Positions 1 through 9,988 of a stretch of 64,000 nt of DNA are shown piece after piece (position 1 is the first letter of the stretch; each line of letters begins with the position of its first letter). Origin of the DNA: Gadus chalcogrammus (taxonomy: Eukaryota > Chordata > Actinopteri > Gadiformes > Gadidae). The translations under genes and the position numbers were made by a program. The notes under the pieces were generated by a model. It saw only the letters and a list, made by a program, of their open reading frames with translations. It did not search any database and had not been told where the DNA came from. Where the stretch lies: positions 3,554,312-3,618,311 of the forward strand of contig NC_079414.1 in NCBI RefSeq assembly GCF_026213295.1. The letters are read 5' to 3'.

Positions 1-340
1 TATCTCTCTCGCTCCCTCTCACACACACCTACACACACACACACACCCAAACAGACCTTTCTCACTCTGTCTCCTCTAAACGCACACACAAACATCAGAC
101 ACGGCAAAATAGCGTTGAGCATAGCAAAGCAAGCAAGCATTGCACACATAGCCGGGTTATCATTAATTGATTTATTTCTATATTTAACCGGCTCACAAAT
201 ACGCTCGTCCTCTTTCTTTCTCTCTCTCTGGGCCTCTTACACACACACACACAGCCTCTGGGCCTCTTACACTCACACACACAGCCACTTCGTCACTCTC
301 TCTCTGGGCCTCTTACACACACACACACACACACAGAAAC
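1..340. repeat. CT/CA microsatellite region
   Basis: Mostly (CT)n and (CA)n. Between about 222 and 335 a unit made of ctctgggcctcttac followed by a CA run occurs three times. The open frames here are simple translations of the dinucleotides and are not genes. Confidence 0.85.
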
Positions 341-709
341 ATATAAACTCTTGCGTACGCGCACAGGGATGCACACAGTCTTTTTTCACACAGTCTCCCT
401 TTCACTCATGCTCTCCTATTCTTCCACCCACGCTGACTCTCGTTCTCGACTCCATACACACGCACTTGCTCTCTGGTCGTGAAGGTGGGGGTGAGAGGTC
501 TCTGCTATCCCTAGTCTGCGTCAGTTCAGGTGTCTGTCTGTCAGTCCCCGCATATGCAATGAATATATGGTCAAGAAATCGCTGTGCTTCTTCAGGCACC
601 TCAGATTCACTTATCAAGGGCGGCGAGCCTTAGGCCTCGAGGGTGTTCTTTCACCACGCAACGAGCCTAGTTTATTTATTTAATACACAAACAAAGAGAA
701 GGGTTCTAA

Positions 710-1105
710 CCTTCTTGATACACAGGTGGGGCCTTTAACCCTCTTGATACACAGGTGGGGCCTTTAACCCTCTTGATACACAGGTGGGGCCTTTAACCCG
801 CTTGATACACAGGTGGGGCCTTTAACCCGCTTGATACACTGGTGGGGCCTCAAACCCTCTTGATACACTGGTGGGGCCTTTAACCCGCTTGATACACTGG
901 TGGGGCCTTTAACCCGCTTGATACACTGGTGGGGCCTTTAACCCGCTTGATACACAGGTGGGGCCTTTAACCCTCTTGATACACAGGTGGGGCCTTTAAC
1001 CCGCTTGATACACAGGTGGGGCCTTTAACCCTCTTGATACACTGGTGGGGCCTTTAACCCGCTTGATACACTGGTGGGGCCTTTAACCCGCTTGATACAC
1101 TGGTG
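710..1105. repeat. 30-bp minisatellite, about 13 copies
   Basis: Head-to-tail 30-bp units containing cttgatacacaggtgggg followed by cctttaaccc. Variants differ mainly at an A/T in 'cacaggtgg/cactggtgg' and at 'ccctctt/cccgctt'. There are no unique spacers between units. Similar sequence (ttctttcaccacgcaacgag and ttctttcaccatgcaacgag) lies on both sides, at about 648 and about 1190, so the array may have expanded inside an older duplicated segment. Confidence 0.9.
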
Positions 1106-1519
1106 TATTTATTACACATCCATTACTTGGCCATCGGTAGTCTCGTATCACTATGACCGATTCTTATAGGCCCTATGGTCTCGTCGGTATTCTTTCACCA
1201 TGCAACGAGCCGATATTCGATGTGTCACGCGTTCAGGGTTAATCGGGTTTATGGGGAAATGCTGGAATTCAACTCTATTCGTCCCCACGAGATATCCCGT
1301 GGCGAACCGCTCTCACAGTCTCACCTCCTAATGTGGTTCCTATATAACTATGCAGAGTTTGGATTTTATCAACAGGTTCTGCCTACCTTTTGTTGGGCCC
1401 GAGGTGAGACTGCAGGAACCGGTCCGGTGCTCCGGGGTCCCGAGGTCGTGCCGCTCTCCGTCTCTCGTTTCCCAGTTGCGTGTTCAATTCAGAAAAAATC
1501 ACGTCGAGGGTCACCAAAT
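1106..1519 (-). other. LTR-element leader region next to the primer binding site
   Basis: Read on the minus strand this lies immediately downstream of the primer binding site at 1497-1516, where the untranslated leader of a retrovirus or LTR retrotransposon would be. It contains a donor-like AAAAG|GTAGGC near 1388-1398 on the minus strand. I see no convincing gag frame. The element is lost where the minisatellite begins. Confidence 0.4.
1497..1516 (-). other. tRNA-Trp-like primer binding site
   Basis: On the minus strand the sequence reads TGGTGACCCTCGACGTGATT, three bases (ATT) after an LTR-like end ...CCCTTCA. It is complementary, with one extra base, to the conserved 3' end of vertebrate tRNA-Trp (...ACGTCGGGGTCACCA). 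A short spacer between the LTR CA end and a TGG start is the normal arrangement in retroviruses and LTR retrotransposons. Confidence 0.65.
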
Positions 1520-1960
1520 TGAAGGGAAAAACGGTCTGTCTAGTTACTGGATCAGATAAAATGAGACGGAGAGGTAATAAAGTCTATCGGCACGAGGACC
1601 TTGGATTTATTAAGTAAAGTGGCAACGGTTATACAGAGTCATAAAGCGTGAGAAATCGAATATGTCTAAGTCCCTAATCAGCGCTGATGGTTCGTCCAGA
1701 GCTTCGCCTCCGTGGAAGGTCTGCTTCAGAAGAAGGGGAAGAAGTGTCTGTGTGACACACTCTTATGCTGTATCTTCCTCTTGGTGAGGTGTGTGCGTTT
1801 GAGACGTATGTGGTTCTGTGTGTCTTTGCGTGACCTTGGCTCTCAGGCCCTAGTGTATCTTCTCGTGTTCTTCCTGATGGGGGAGCGCCTCAAAGAGTCT
1901 CCTGTTTGTGGCCCTCCCGTTCTGAGGATGAAACAGTGCATTGTCTGAGTGTTTACCATT
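1520..1960 (-). mobile_element. LTR of an endogenous retrovirus-like element (partial)
   Basis: The inner edge is placed at 1520, where the minus strand ends in ...TTTTTCCCTTCA just before the spacer and primer binding site. A polyadenylation signal AATAAA occurs on the minus strand at about 1604-1609, giving a U5-like stretch of roughly 80 bp. The outer edge is uncertain; 1960 is an estimate, and no second LTR or target duplication was found in the window. Confidence 0.45.
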
Positions 1961-2440
1961 TGCCTGGCGGAGAAATGGGGCCTTAGCTCTGGCCTCGACC
2001 TGACTATGTTATCATGTGTGTGTTATGTGTTTAAAAGTTGAATGTGACTGCCATGTGTTGTGCTCATCAGGCGTTAAGAGTTGACTATTGTAAGGTGACT
2101 GCCATGTGATGTGCTGATCAGGCTGGGGTAGGAGTTAGCTATATTTATAATGTACATGTGATGTGCTCAGCAGGTTATTTTGCCCAACATACGTTAATCC
2201 CTTTTCTAGTGTTCGCTCAGTAATGGCCACCCATTCATCTTAGACACAACTTGGCACACTGATTTTTCTTGTAGCAGTAGGCTACAGTTCTTCTCAATTG
2301 GCTGCTTTTGTTTTCAGATGTCAATCTATTTTAAGGTGACTCAGAGTTTGAAAATGGGTCACCTTGGGTATTGGGACCTGCACACTATTGTTACATTTTT
2401 TTAAATTAGGTGGGGCACTTTTCTGGGTAATCATCAACTG
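1961..2440. other. no gene recognised
   Basis: AT-rich sequence. A motif 'gtgactgccatgtg(t/a)tgtgct(c/g)atcagg' occurs twice, near 2047 and 2096, and a weaker relative occurs near 2154. Nothing codes for a recognisable protein. Confidence 0.5.
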
Positions 2441-2462
2441 TTTAATCTTCATTTTCTACCAG

Positions 2463-3024
2463 TTACTGATGGTGTAATCTGTCTCGTGGAGCCTTCTGCC
2501 ATAACAGACCTCCATGCTGTTGTAAGTACTCTTAATATTCCACCGATTTTTCATAATGGGTAGAATATAACACAAACATTCTGTTTCATTACAGGAGGAT
2601 GATGAAGACACCTTATCAGCTGCCACAGAGAGCGAAGATGCAGAGAGGCCTGTTGAAGTATACACCTTTTTTTTTTAAATAACTTTGGCTTCAGTTAATA
2701 GTGGTGTTCCACAATACAACTTGCAACTTCTTTCTCTCTAACAGAGCAATGCTGGAAATTACAATGAGGAAGAAGGTCCATCAACCTCCACAGAACAGCT
2801 TACCTCAGTAAGATGTTGTTCAGCATTGACCCACAACTTACAATGACGCTAAGTAGACTTTGGGAAATTCAACGTCACTTATGTTCGTATAGCTCCCTGT
2901 GAAACAACTCTATAAGGTATGTTTGCAAGCACAAATCAACAAATTGCATCTGGAAATGGACCATATAAGGCTGCAGATCACAAAGACAAAAATGGAAACA
3001 CAAATGCTGGACCATCAGTTAAAG
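2463..3024 (+). pseudogene. Myb/SANT-like Harbinger accessory protein, C-terminal exons
   Basis: Four consecutive exon-like blocks with good splice sites: 2463-2521 (donor gtaagt), 2595-2657, 2745-2807 (donor gtaaga) and 2893-3024 (donor gtgggt). They encode an acidic linker (EDDEDTLSAATESEDAERP, then EEEGPSTSTEQL) followed by a coiled-coil helix beginning LPVKQLYKVCLQAQINKLHL. This is the layout of the C-terminal half of the Myb-like protein that accompanies Harbinger transposases and helps import them and bind DNA (family knowledge). The N-terminal Myb domain and the final exon are not visible. It lies convergent to the transposase, 156 bp away. Confidence 0.6.
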
Positions 3025-3179
3025 GTGGGTGACGTGCCCACAGGTGGATGATTTTTTTATTGTTTCAACAACAAAGGATTAACAACTGTACAAAATGTGT
3101 CCTTTAAGGGAAAAAAAGAAGACCTCATAAAATGAGATGCATATTGTCTTTCTTTAACATTTGAGAGGTGATGGGTCAG

Positions 3180-4457
3180 TTAGAAATGATTGAAGCATTT
3201 CATGTCTCTAACAGCTCTTCCATCTCGTGCATCACCCGGGGGGGTAGGATTAATATCTGGATCATAGGGGGAAAGAGTAGGACATTGTTCTCCTCTAATA
3301 GTGGCAATGTTGTGGAGAACCACACATGCCACTATAATGTCACAAGCTCTTTCTGGGGTGACCCTGAGCCTACGAAGGCACTGGAACCGGGCCTTGAGTA
3401 TCCCGATGGTCATCTCCACTCTGGCTCGTGTCCTGCAGTGAGGCAAGTTGTAGTGTTGCTGTGGGCCAGGCTCAGGGTCAGGGGTCAGCAGATAGCGCTG
3501 GCAGGGGTACCCTCTGTCTCCGAGTAGGTAACCATCGAACTCTCCTATGATAATACAAGATAGTTTATTTTCAGTTATTTCAGTTGCAATAGGAGGAAAC
3601 TAAATATTGATCATAGGATGTAACTATATACTGTATATAAACTCACCATGGGCAAATCTGGCACTCAGTGTAGACTCACGAAACATTCGTGAGTCATGCA
3701 CAGACCCAGGCCACTTTGCTTCCACATTGTTAATCATGTGGGCTCCATCACATATGATCTTCACAGTGGAGAACAGTAATTAGCTGTATAGTGAAGTATA
3801 TTTAATTTGGAATGTTAAAGGCTACTATTAAGGCCTACCTGTACATTAATGCTGTGGACAGATTTCCTATTCACATAATCTCCTTCATTTATTGAAGGAG
3901 CTATGATAGGAATGTGAGTGCCATCTATGCAGCCAATCACACCTGGAAACCCTAAAATATATCAAATTGACTGATTAGTGCTTCAAGTCTCCAAGCTTTA
4001 TGGCATAAATGAATTACTGCTTAAACTGATACCTGCAATTCTGTGGAACTCTTCTTTGAGAAGTCTGGTGGGTCTGTGACTTAGGAACACTACAAACGTG
4101 CATAGTAGCCGTTTCAGTGCAAGTGTCACATTTCGGACAGCCCGACAGACAGTTGCCTTGGACACATGCATTGCATCACCAACGTTATACAAAAAACTGC
4201 TGTTGGCAAAAAAGTGCAATACAAAGAATTTGCTCGGAACTGAGAGTGTGTCCACGATGTGTCATGTGAGCGATGTGAGGGCTGAGAATATTGTTTATAT
4301 AAATTATTGATGATGCAGAGAAACGGAAACGCTCAAACAGGTACTCATCAGGGAATGATAAAACATCCAATCGGGGTCTAATAATCCTCTCCCGACTGAT
4401 ATTTCTGCGGAGTGGCTCTTCAATAAAAGGACACGCCATGTCTGCCACTGCCTTCAT
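3180..4457 (-). pseudogene. HARBI1-like Harbinger transposase, 4 exons, one frameshift
   Basis: Cut-and-paste transposase of the PIF/Harbinger superfamily (DDE_Tnp_4 type). Exons on the minus strand: 4457-4033, 3951-3839, 3758-3647 and 3544-3180, each bounded by GT/AG sites. The start ATG at 4457 gives MKAVADMACPFIEEPL, then a helix-turn-helix region (DAMHVSKATVCRAVRNVTL). The catalytic triad looks intact: the first Asp in CIDGTHIPI (exon 2), the second in PGSVHDSRMF (exon 3), and the Glu in RARVEMTIGILKARF (exon 4), which follows GDRGYP. One frameshift near 4200, in the segment after SSEQILCIAL, breaks exon 1. Otherwise length and order match HARBI1-like proteins. Such proteins also exist as a domesticated host gene, but the Harbinger ends and Myb partner here argue for a transposon copy. 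Confidence 0.85.
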
Positions 4458-4665
4458 TCTGCAGGCTTCAACTTAAGAGCAGGAGAAACTCAGGGTTAGT
4501 TGATGAAAACCTGCCAGCGAGCAGGTTAGGTTCACGGAGTATGTTGCCAGGGTAACTGACTCAGAGTAAAGCTGAACTGGCTTTGTGAAACTGAAAAAAC
4601 AGAGTTTCCCTCATCTCAGGGTTAACTAACTCAGAGTTTTCACTAAACGGAGGTTTAACAAACAC

Positions 4666-5175
4666 TGAGGCCACGTTTATACGTAGCAGGGTATTTATAG
4701 AAACGAATATTTCCCCCCCTCCGTTTTCAAAAATAACATTGTGCACACAACATCGTTTTCAAAAAAGTTGTCGTTTACATCAAAACTGATTAATACGCCG
4801 TTGGGACATTATAACTATGCCAAACCTATGGGCGGCAGTGTAGGGAGAAGGATAAAGCCATGCAAGCCAATCAGAATCCTCAGAATCAACAACAACGAAT
4901 AACACGAGCGTCTTCCTGTAACAAACAAACTGTAAACATAGGGCGCTCATATGACGTTAAGCATTTCCTGGCGCATAATGTGATGTTTCAGAACCTAAAA
5001 CCCCGTTTCTACCCGTTGACACGACAACACGTAACCAGCGTTTTCAGAAATCTCCACTTTGGCCAGAGTTTTTAGAAATGATCGTTTTCTGTGACAAAAA
5101 CTGCGTTTTCGTGTAAATGAGAGGCCAAACCGTGTGAAAATATCTGCGTTTTCCCTTCGTGTAAACGGGGCCTCA
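4666..5175. mobile_element. hAT-like MITE inside a Harbinger end
   Basis: Inverted ends TGAGGCCACGTTTATACG and (reverse complement of the right end) TGAGGCCCCGTTTACACG. The interior has 'gttttc' motifs and no coding potential. Flanking octamers acaaacac and attaacgc agree at 5 of 8 positions, which is weak support for an old target duplication. It interrupts Harbinger terminal sequence, so it is younger than that element. Confidence 0.65.
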
Positions 5176-5332
5176 ATTAACGCTGAACTCTAGGTTGATT
5201 GACCCTGTGCCGACCAACCCGGAGTTTTCGGTTCCACAGCAGCGGTTATGCATTAGTTCAATCAACTCGGGGTTGGTTAACACAGGGTTGTGCGCGTCCA
5301 CGCCAAACCTAAAAAGACGTGATGTATGGATC

Positions 5333-5539
5333 ATGGAAACCCTGATCGATATGGCGAAACGGGACGCTTATTTCAATGAAATGGAACTTCAGGTTCTCCT
5401 GGAGAGCTATGACGAGGAGAAGGACATTATCGCAAGAAAAGGGAACGCTAAAGCCTCTGCAACCCGGAGAACCAAAGCCTGGCAGCGGATCGCTGACCGC
5501 GTAAATGCGTTAGTTACACGTCAAAAGCATGATCCTTAA
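5333..5539 (+). pseudogene. Myb/SANT-like N-terminal exon of Harbinger copy 2
   Basis: ATG at 5333 opens METLIDMAKRDAYFNEMELQ and continues into TRRTKAWQRIADRVNALVTR, the tryptophan-containing helices of the Myb/SANT-like DNA-binding domain found in Harbinger accessory proteins. A second candidate start is the Met at 5351. The frame ends in TAA at 5537-5539 with no clear donor, and no downstream exons are recognisable, so the gene is broken. It is the half missing from copy 1. Confidence 0.65.
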
Positions 5540-6221
5540 TATTTGAGCCATGAATATATAGGTAAATATCCCAGTTAAGCATTCTTAAAGATCCTACCAC
5601 ACAACCCCTTTCTTCTAAAAAGATATGTACTCCGATTGCTTCCAAGCAGTCAGCGGATCAAGTATAAAAATGAAGTATAAAAAACATACAAACTGGTAAG
5701 CTTTTCCCACCATCGTATTGGTTTAAATTTAAATAAGCCATTTTTTTAAGCCAATCGTGAAAAGGCAGACAGTCGGCAGACTGGATCTGGCCCTCAAATT
5801 GTCTTGACCCCGGTGGAGGAGCTGTTAATAAACACAAATTCAGGGCGCCCTGGCATGGGGGGGGGGGTACCTGGAGGTACCTATCTCCTCAGAGAGTCAG
5901 GGGTCATACCCCACTGGTTTAATGTAGGTTTTTGTGTTGTTGTTTTTTTGCCTTCGAAGTATGCAAACCGTGTGCTTGCCACAGCGCATACTATTCCAAA
6001 TGTTTCTTTTTTTGGTAACTGGGTAGAAAACCTAAAAGTGACAATTCATCAACTTGCTTGTAATAAAGCCGCCGGCTACGATCGAACATTCTCCAGTGGA
6101 TGCAAGTCCGTCAGGACTATTTTATACTTTATGTTGTAAATGCCAAAATACAATACAAATCTTGGATGGGTCATCTGAAACGACTGAGATGTGCTCAGCA
6201 TCTCCAACATATAGCCTAGAT

Positions 6222-6913
6222 CAGGGGTTTTCAAAGTGTGAGAGGGTGAGCCCCCCCTCAGAGAAAAAAATTCAGCTGATTCATTCAGGGTCCCCGACTC
6301 TGAATTTTCTGAGTCGAATCAGATCTGCCTTTTCAGTCCAGAGATTCGACTATTCGGCGGGGTTTGTTTACCGGCGTCGCTATGGTGACCTAAATTATTA
6401 TAAGCAACTGAAAACGATGCCGGTTTGAAACTAAAACTGTGATTCTGAAAAAAGTATAAATGCTATCAAAATTCCGTTTAGATAGCATTGAAGATACAAG
6501 TGTGTCGATTTGTTTAATGTTTTGAACGATGGTAAACTGTTGAAAAATGAATGAGTTACGATTACGAAGTCTAGAAGTAGGTGTATCAGAATGGGCTGAC
6601 GTCTTCAATGAAAATGGCTGAAAACGAAGCGGTATGAAACTAAAACTGTGATTCTGAAGAAATTTTAGATGATATCGAAATTCTGTTTCGATATTATTGA
6701 AGATACAAGTGTGTAGATTTGATAAATGGTTTGCACGAAGATAAACGGTTGAAAATTGATTTAGTTATGTTACTTCTACAGTTGAAGTACGATTGATGAT
6801 TTGAATCATCGACTTCCAAGGGTTTTTTCGGGTTTATTTTTCACGTCACGCCCCCCCCTGAATAACTCTGGCGCCCCCCAGGGGGGGCCCGCCCCACAGT
6901 TTGAAAACCACTG
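6222..6913. mobile_element. hAT-type non-autonomous element with exact 8-bp TSD
   Basis: Flanked by GCCTAGAT at 6214-6221 and 6914-6921. The left end is CAGGGGTTTTCAAAGTGTG; the right end read in reverse is CAGTGGTTTTCAAACTGTG. 692 bp, no transposase. A longer (1012 bp) relative with its own duplication lies at 59773-60784. The segment near 6358 (ggggtttgtttaccggcg) is shared with that copy and with the unrelated-looking element at 23641-24200. Confidence 0.92.
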
Positions 6914-7039
6914 GCCTAGATATACCATTTGCAAAAAACGGAGGGCTACGCAAATAGTCTGGAGTGAACTGAGCCCAGGACCTCGATTGGTAGTGTTGGC
7001 TATGTGGCTATTTTAAATATAGGCTATTAAAGATTTGCG

Positions 7040-7184
7040 CGAGAATCTATATCTCTCCACTCCAGCAAAAAGTCATCCGATATGCCAAGATGTCGAGCCG
7101 TGGTCTTATCAATCGCTCCCGGTGGATTGCACGTATAATTTGCGCTCCGATATCAGCAGTTCTCTCATCAAAAGGGCATGCCAT
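7040..7184 (-). pseudogene. Harbinger transposase N-terminal fragment
   Basis: On the minus strand from ATG at 7184: MACPFDERTADIGAQIIRAI, then RERLIRPRLDIL. This aligns with the copy 1 transposase start (MACPFIEEPL ... RERIIRPRLDVL). The frame stops near 7040 and the DDE core is absent. Confidence 0.65.
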
Positions 7185-7806
7185 TGTGAACACATGAATT
7201 CTGCGGTGAACGCCGGTTTAAATACCCAAAACCGTGTTATGTTTCAAACTTAACCTGCGCAAAACCTGCTCCGACCAGGTTTGATTCAGAGCGTATGTTT
7301 CTATAGCAACTAACATACCGTGATCCTTTTGGAACGGAAAACCTAGGGTTACCGCAAACCCTGGGTTAACTTACCCGGTTATGTGATAAAACCGGCTTTG
7401 TGGAATACCCCTCTGCTTTCTGAAATGGGCCCCTGGACAATTCCCGGTGGGCCGGTCTGACTTTTGGGCCGCGAGGGCCGGTGTTCAATTATAATTTTTT
7501 ATTTATTTTGTGCTGGTGTTCAGTCATGGCACTGAGTGGGTATCAAGTGTATGCTGTTACCGCTGTTACCGCTGGACGTCTCCACTTGCAGCTCTTTTCT
7601 TTTGTCATCTGTCATCATATCAGGGAGTTGGTGGTCTGTTTGATTATGTCAATGAAACTGGGACGCGGACACAGGTTAAGGGCACGCCCACCAACAAGAA
7701 ACAGACGCAGACGCAGCCTGACGTAACGTCCGATCACACCGCAGACTTTCAGTGCGATTGTAGCCTAGCTCCAACCCCAGAAGTGCAAGAAAAATAATAA
7801 TGCAAA

Positions 7807-8188
7807 ATGGAAAATAAAAAGAGCAAGGGTGGCGCAGAAAAAGCGAGGATTAAAAAGTGAAAAGCCCTGGAGACACATGCAGCCAAATGTGCAAAAATCA
7901 GCAGCTTTTTCAATCAAACGTGCTCGCGGTATAAAACGACCAATGAAAACAATGAAACGGGTAAGACAAGATGTTGAACAAAATGCAACTTTACCTGCAC
8001 CGTTCCAGTGAATTAATTAGCCTATCAAGTAAATTAATTGCGTGGCGTTGCAACGTATAGCCTGTCTAACCTAACGTTACATAATTTAAATAATATTATG
8101 ATGCGACGCCACATAACTGGCCATAAACTTTGTCTTGTAGCCCCTCAGCCAAGCACCAGCCATGAGCCCACAGGTCTAGAGTGTGCAG
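7807..8188 (+). pseudogene. ZMYM1/TTF-type hAT transposase, first exons
   Basis: ATG at 7807 gives MENKKSKGGAEKARIKK, an in-frame TGA, then KALETHAAKCAKISSFF. This is the basic, lysine-rich start (GGAEK...KK-KALE..AAKC.KI..FF) of fish hAT transposases with a TTF zinc finger. A donor (gtaag) lies at 7961 and a small exon APQPSTSHEPTGLECAG occupies 8141-8188. The rest of the gene is not recognisable on either side of the LTR insertion. The stop and missing body make it a pseudogene. Confidence 0.6.
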
Positions 8189-8817
8189 GTAGGATTGCTC
8201 ATTAAGTGAATGTTATTAGAATTAATATAATGAATAGTATTGTATAGTGTAGACCTAGCCTGGTCCTACCAGACTCTTACTTCATTTCATTTGCGCAGAG
8301 AGTCTGTTAGGGTTGAGGGTGCAGGCAGGCAGGTAGGACCCAGACGCAGACGGTTTAGGGAGAACAGCACTTTATTTATGCCTAAAGGCTAAGGCAAGGA
8401 ACCAGGGAACTCAGGTGACAACAGGGAACAGGGAACACGCAGGACGAACAACCACAATGATAGCACAAGGAACAAAGGAAAGACAAGGGCTTAAAGGGAC
8501 TCTCACCTTTGTTGCATTTGAGAATTACAGCACATTCAAATCATCCCGCCTTCCTCCAATGCCCCACCCCCTAAGCGTTATTTTTTAGTACAAAAGTTCT
8601 AGACTCCCATGGGTTATGTTTAGACTCCCATGGGTTGTGTTTAGACTCCAAGGGGTCATAATATCTACCAGGGGTCTAGTGAACAAGACATTTAGCAGGT
8701 GGCTCACTGTAATTTTATGGGCTTCGTGTGATACCGTTTTGAGGCCCCATGTTGAAGGACAGTGGTCCCACTGAGTATAAGAAAGGTGTATGAGCATTAC
8801 AAGCAGAGTAGCGGGAT

Positions 8818-9700
8818 AACGTAGCGTCCGAGGCCGAAATGGGTCCCCTAATCGGACTGAATGGTGCGGTTGTTTGCCAACGGTCTGGAGGTCTTCCTGG
8901 AGCTCCAGATTAGCGGGACAACGTCGCGTCTGAGCACGAAATGGGTCCCGTAATCGGACTGAGTGTGGCGGTTGGTTGCCAACGGTCTGGAGGTCTTCCT
9001 GGAGCTCCAGAGTAGCGGGACAACGTCGCGTCTGAGTCCGAAATGGGTCCCGTAATCGGACTGAGTGTGGCGGTTGGTTGCCAACGGTCTGGAGGTCTTC
9101 CTGGAGCTCCAGAGTAGGGGGACAACGTCGCGTCTGAGTCCGAAATGGGTCCCGTAATCGGACTGAGTGTGGCGGTTGGTTGCCAACGGTTTGGATGTCT
9201 TCCTGGAGCTCCAGAGTAGCGAGACAACGTTGCGTCCGAGTCCGAAATGGGTCCCGTAATCGGACTGAGTGTGGCGGTTGGTTGCCAACGGTCTGGAGGT
9301 CTTCCTGGAGCTCCAGAGTAGCGGGACAACGTCGCGTCAGAGTCCGAAATGGGTCCCGTAATCGGACTGAGTGGTGCGGTTGGGTGCCAACGGTCTGGAG
9401 GTCTTCCTGGAGCTCCAGAGTAGCGGGACAACTTCGCGTCTGAGGCCGAATCGGGTCCCCTTGTCGGACTGAATGGTGCAGTTGGTGGCCAACAGTCTGG
9501 AGGTCTTCCTGAGGCTCCAGAGGAGGGTAACTCTGTGAGTCCGAGTCCGAGATGAGTCCCCTAATCGGACTGAATGGTGCAGTTGGTGGCCAACAGTCTG
9601 GAGGTCTTCCTGAGGCTCCAGAGGAGGGTAACTGTGAGTCTGAGTCCGAGATGAGTCCCCTAATCGGAGTGAATGGTGCAGTTTTAGTACGCCGTGGACC
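8818..9700. repeat. 102-bp tandem array, about 8.5 copies
   Basis: Units containing ggtcttcctggagctccag recur exactly every 102 bp at 8899, 9001, 9103, 9205, 9307 and 9409 (position of ggagct). Two shorter, diverged units follow, with 'gaggctccagaggagggtaac'. Because 102 is a multiple of three, stop-free frames persist in several frames on both strands; a 376-codon minus-strand frame (8585-9715) is the longest. The translations are 34-residue repeats unlike any family I know, and I treat them as non-coding. Confidence 0.88.
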
Positions 9701-9988
9701 ACTTTGGTCTGCCATCGTCAGTCGCTACGGTCGCTACGGTCGCTTCTCGCTACTGTCTGCCGTGGAATCAAAACCAACCCTCTAGTTGAGGACGCGCCTT
9801 GATGACGCGGGCCCGAATGCGCCACAAGAAGCAGACGGAAAACCTTACATATCCATGCAGCAAACAGACAGGTCTGTCGGCCAATAAAGTCCTTCGGTCC
9901 AAAGAATTTTATTGGTTGAAGTTTTCACTAAATATTATGAGAGTAAAATAATTGTTTGTTATTACTCCTGGTGGGTCTGTCTTGCATA

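Larger units (their letters stand above)
2441..4645. mobile_element. Harbinger DNA transposon, copy 1 (left-truncated)
   Basis: Contains two convergent genes typical of fish Harbinger elements: the 3' exons of a Myb/SANT-like protein on + (2463-3024) and a HARBI1-like transposase on - (3180-4457). Beyond the transposase start, 4480-4645 holds the repetitive 'ctcagggttaactaactcagag' type sequence that forms the ends of fish Harbinger copies. The left end, with the N-terminal Myb exon, is missing. The adjacent Harbinger copy 2 begins at about 4641 with similar terminal sequence, so the exact border is unclear. Confidence 0.75.
4641..7440. mobile_element. Harbinger DNA transposon, copy 2 (internally deleted)
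   Basis: The left end (about 4641-5300, interrupted by a MITE at 4666-5175) has typical fish Harbinger terminal sequence such as gagttttcggttccaca. It carries an N-terminal Myb/SANT exon on + at 5333. At the right end a transposase N-terminus on - (start 7184) is followed by terminal sequence ending near ctttctgaaatgggcccctg at about 7438. Most of the transposase is missing. 5540-6213 holds no recognisable exon and includes a G10-plus run at about 5858. A hAT-type MITE sits at 6222-6913. Confidence 0.65.

Noticed and set aside
115..633. 172-codon + frame through the first microsatellites
   Set aside because: Composed of translated CT/CA repeats with no recognisable domain.
710..1105. Regular 30-bp repeats resembling a CRISPR array
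   Set aside because: Units are directly adjacent with no unique spacers, and the surrounding DNA is eukaryotic.
8585..9715. 376-codon minus-strand frame
   Set aside because: Produced by a 102-bp (34-codon) tandem repeat; equally open frames exist in other phases and on the other strand.
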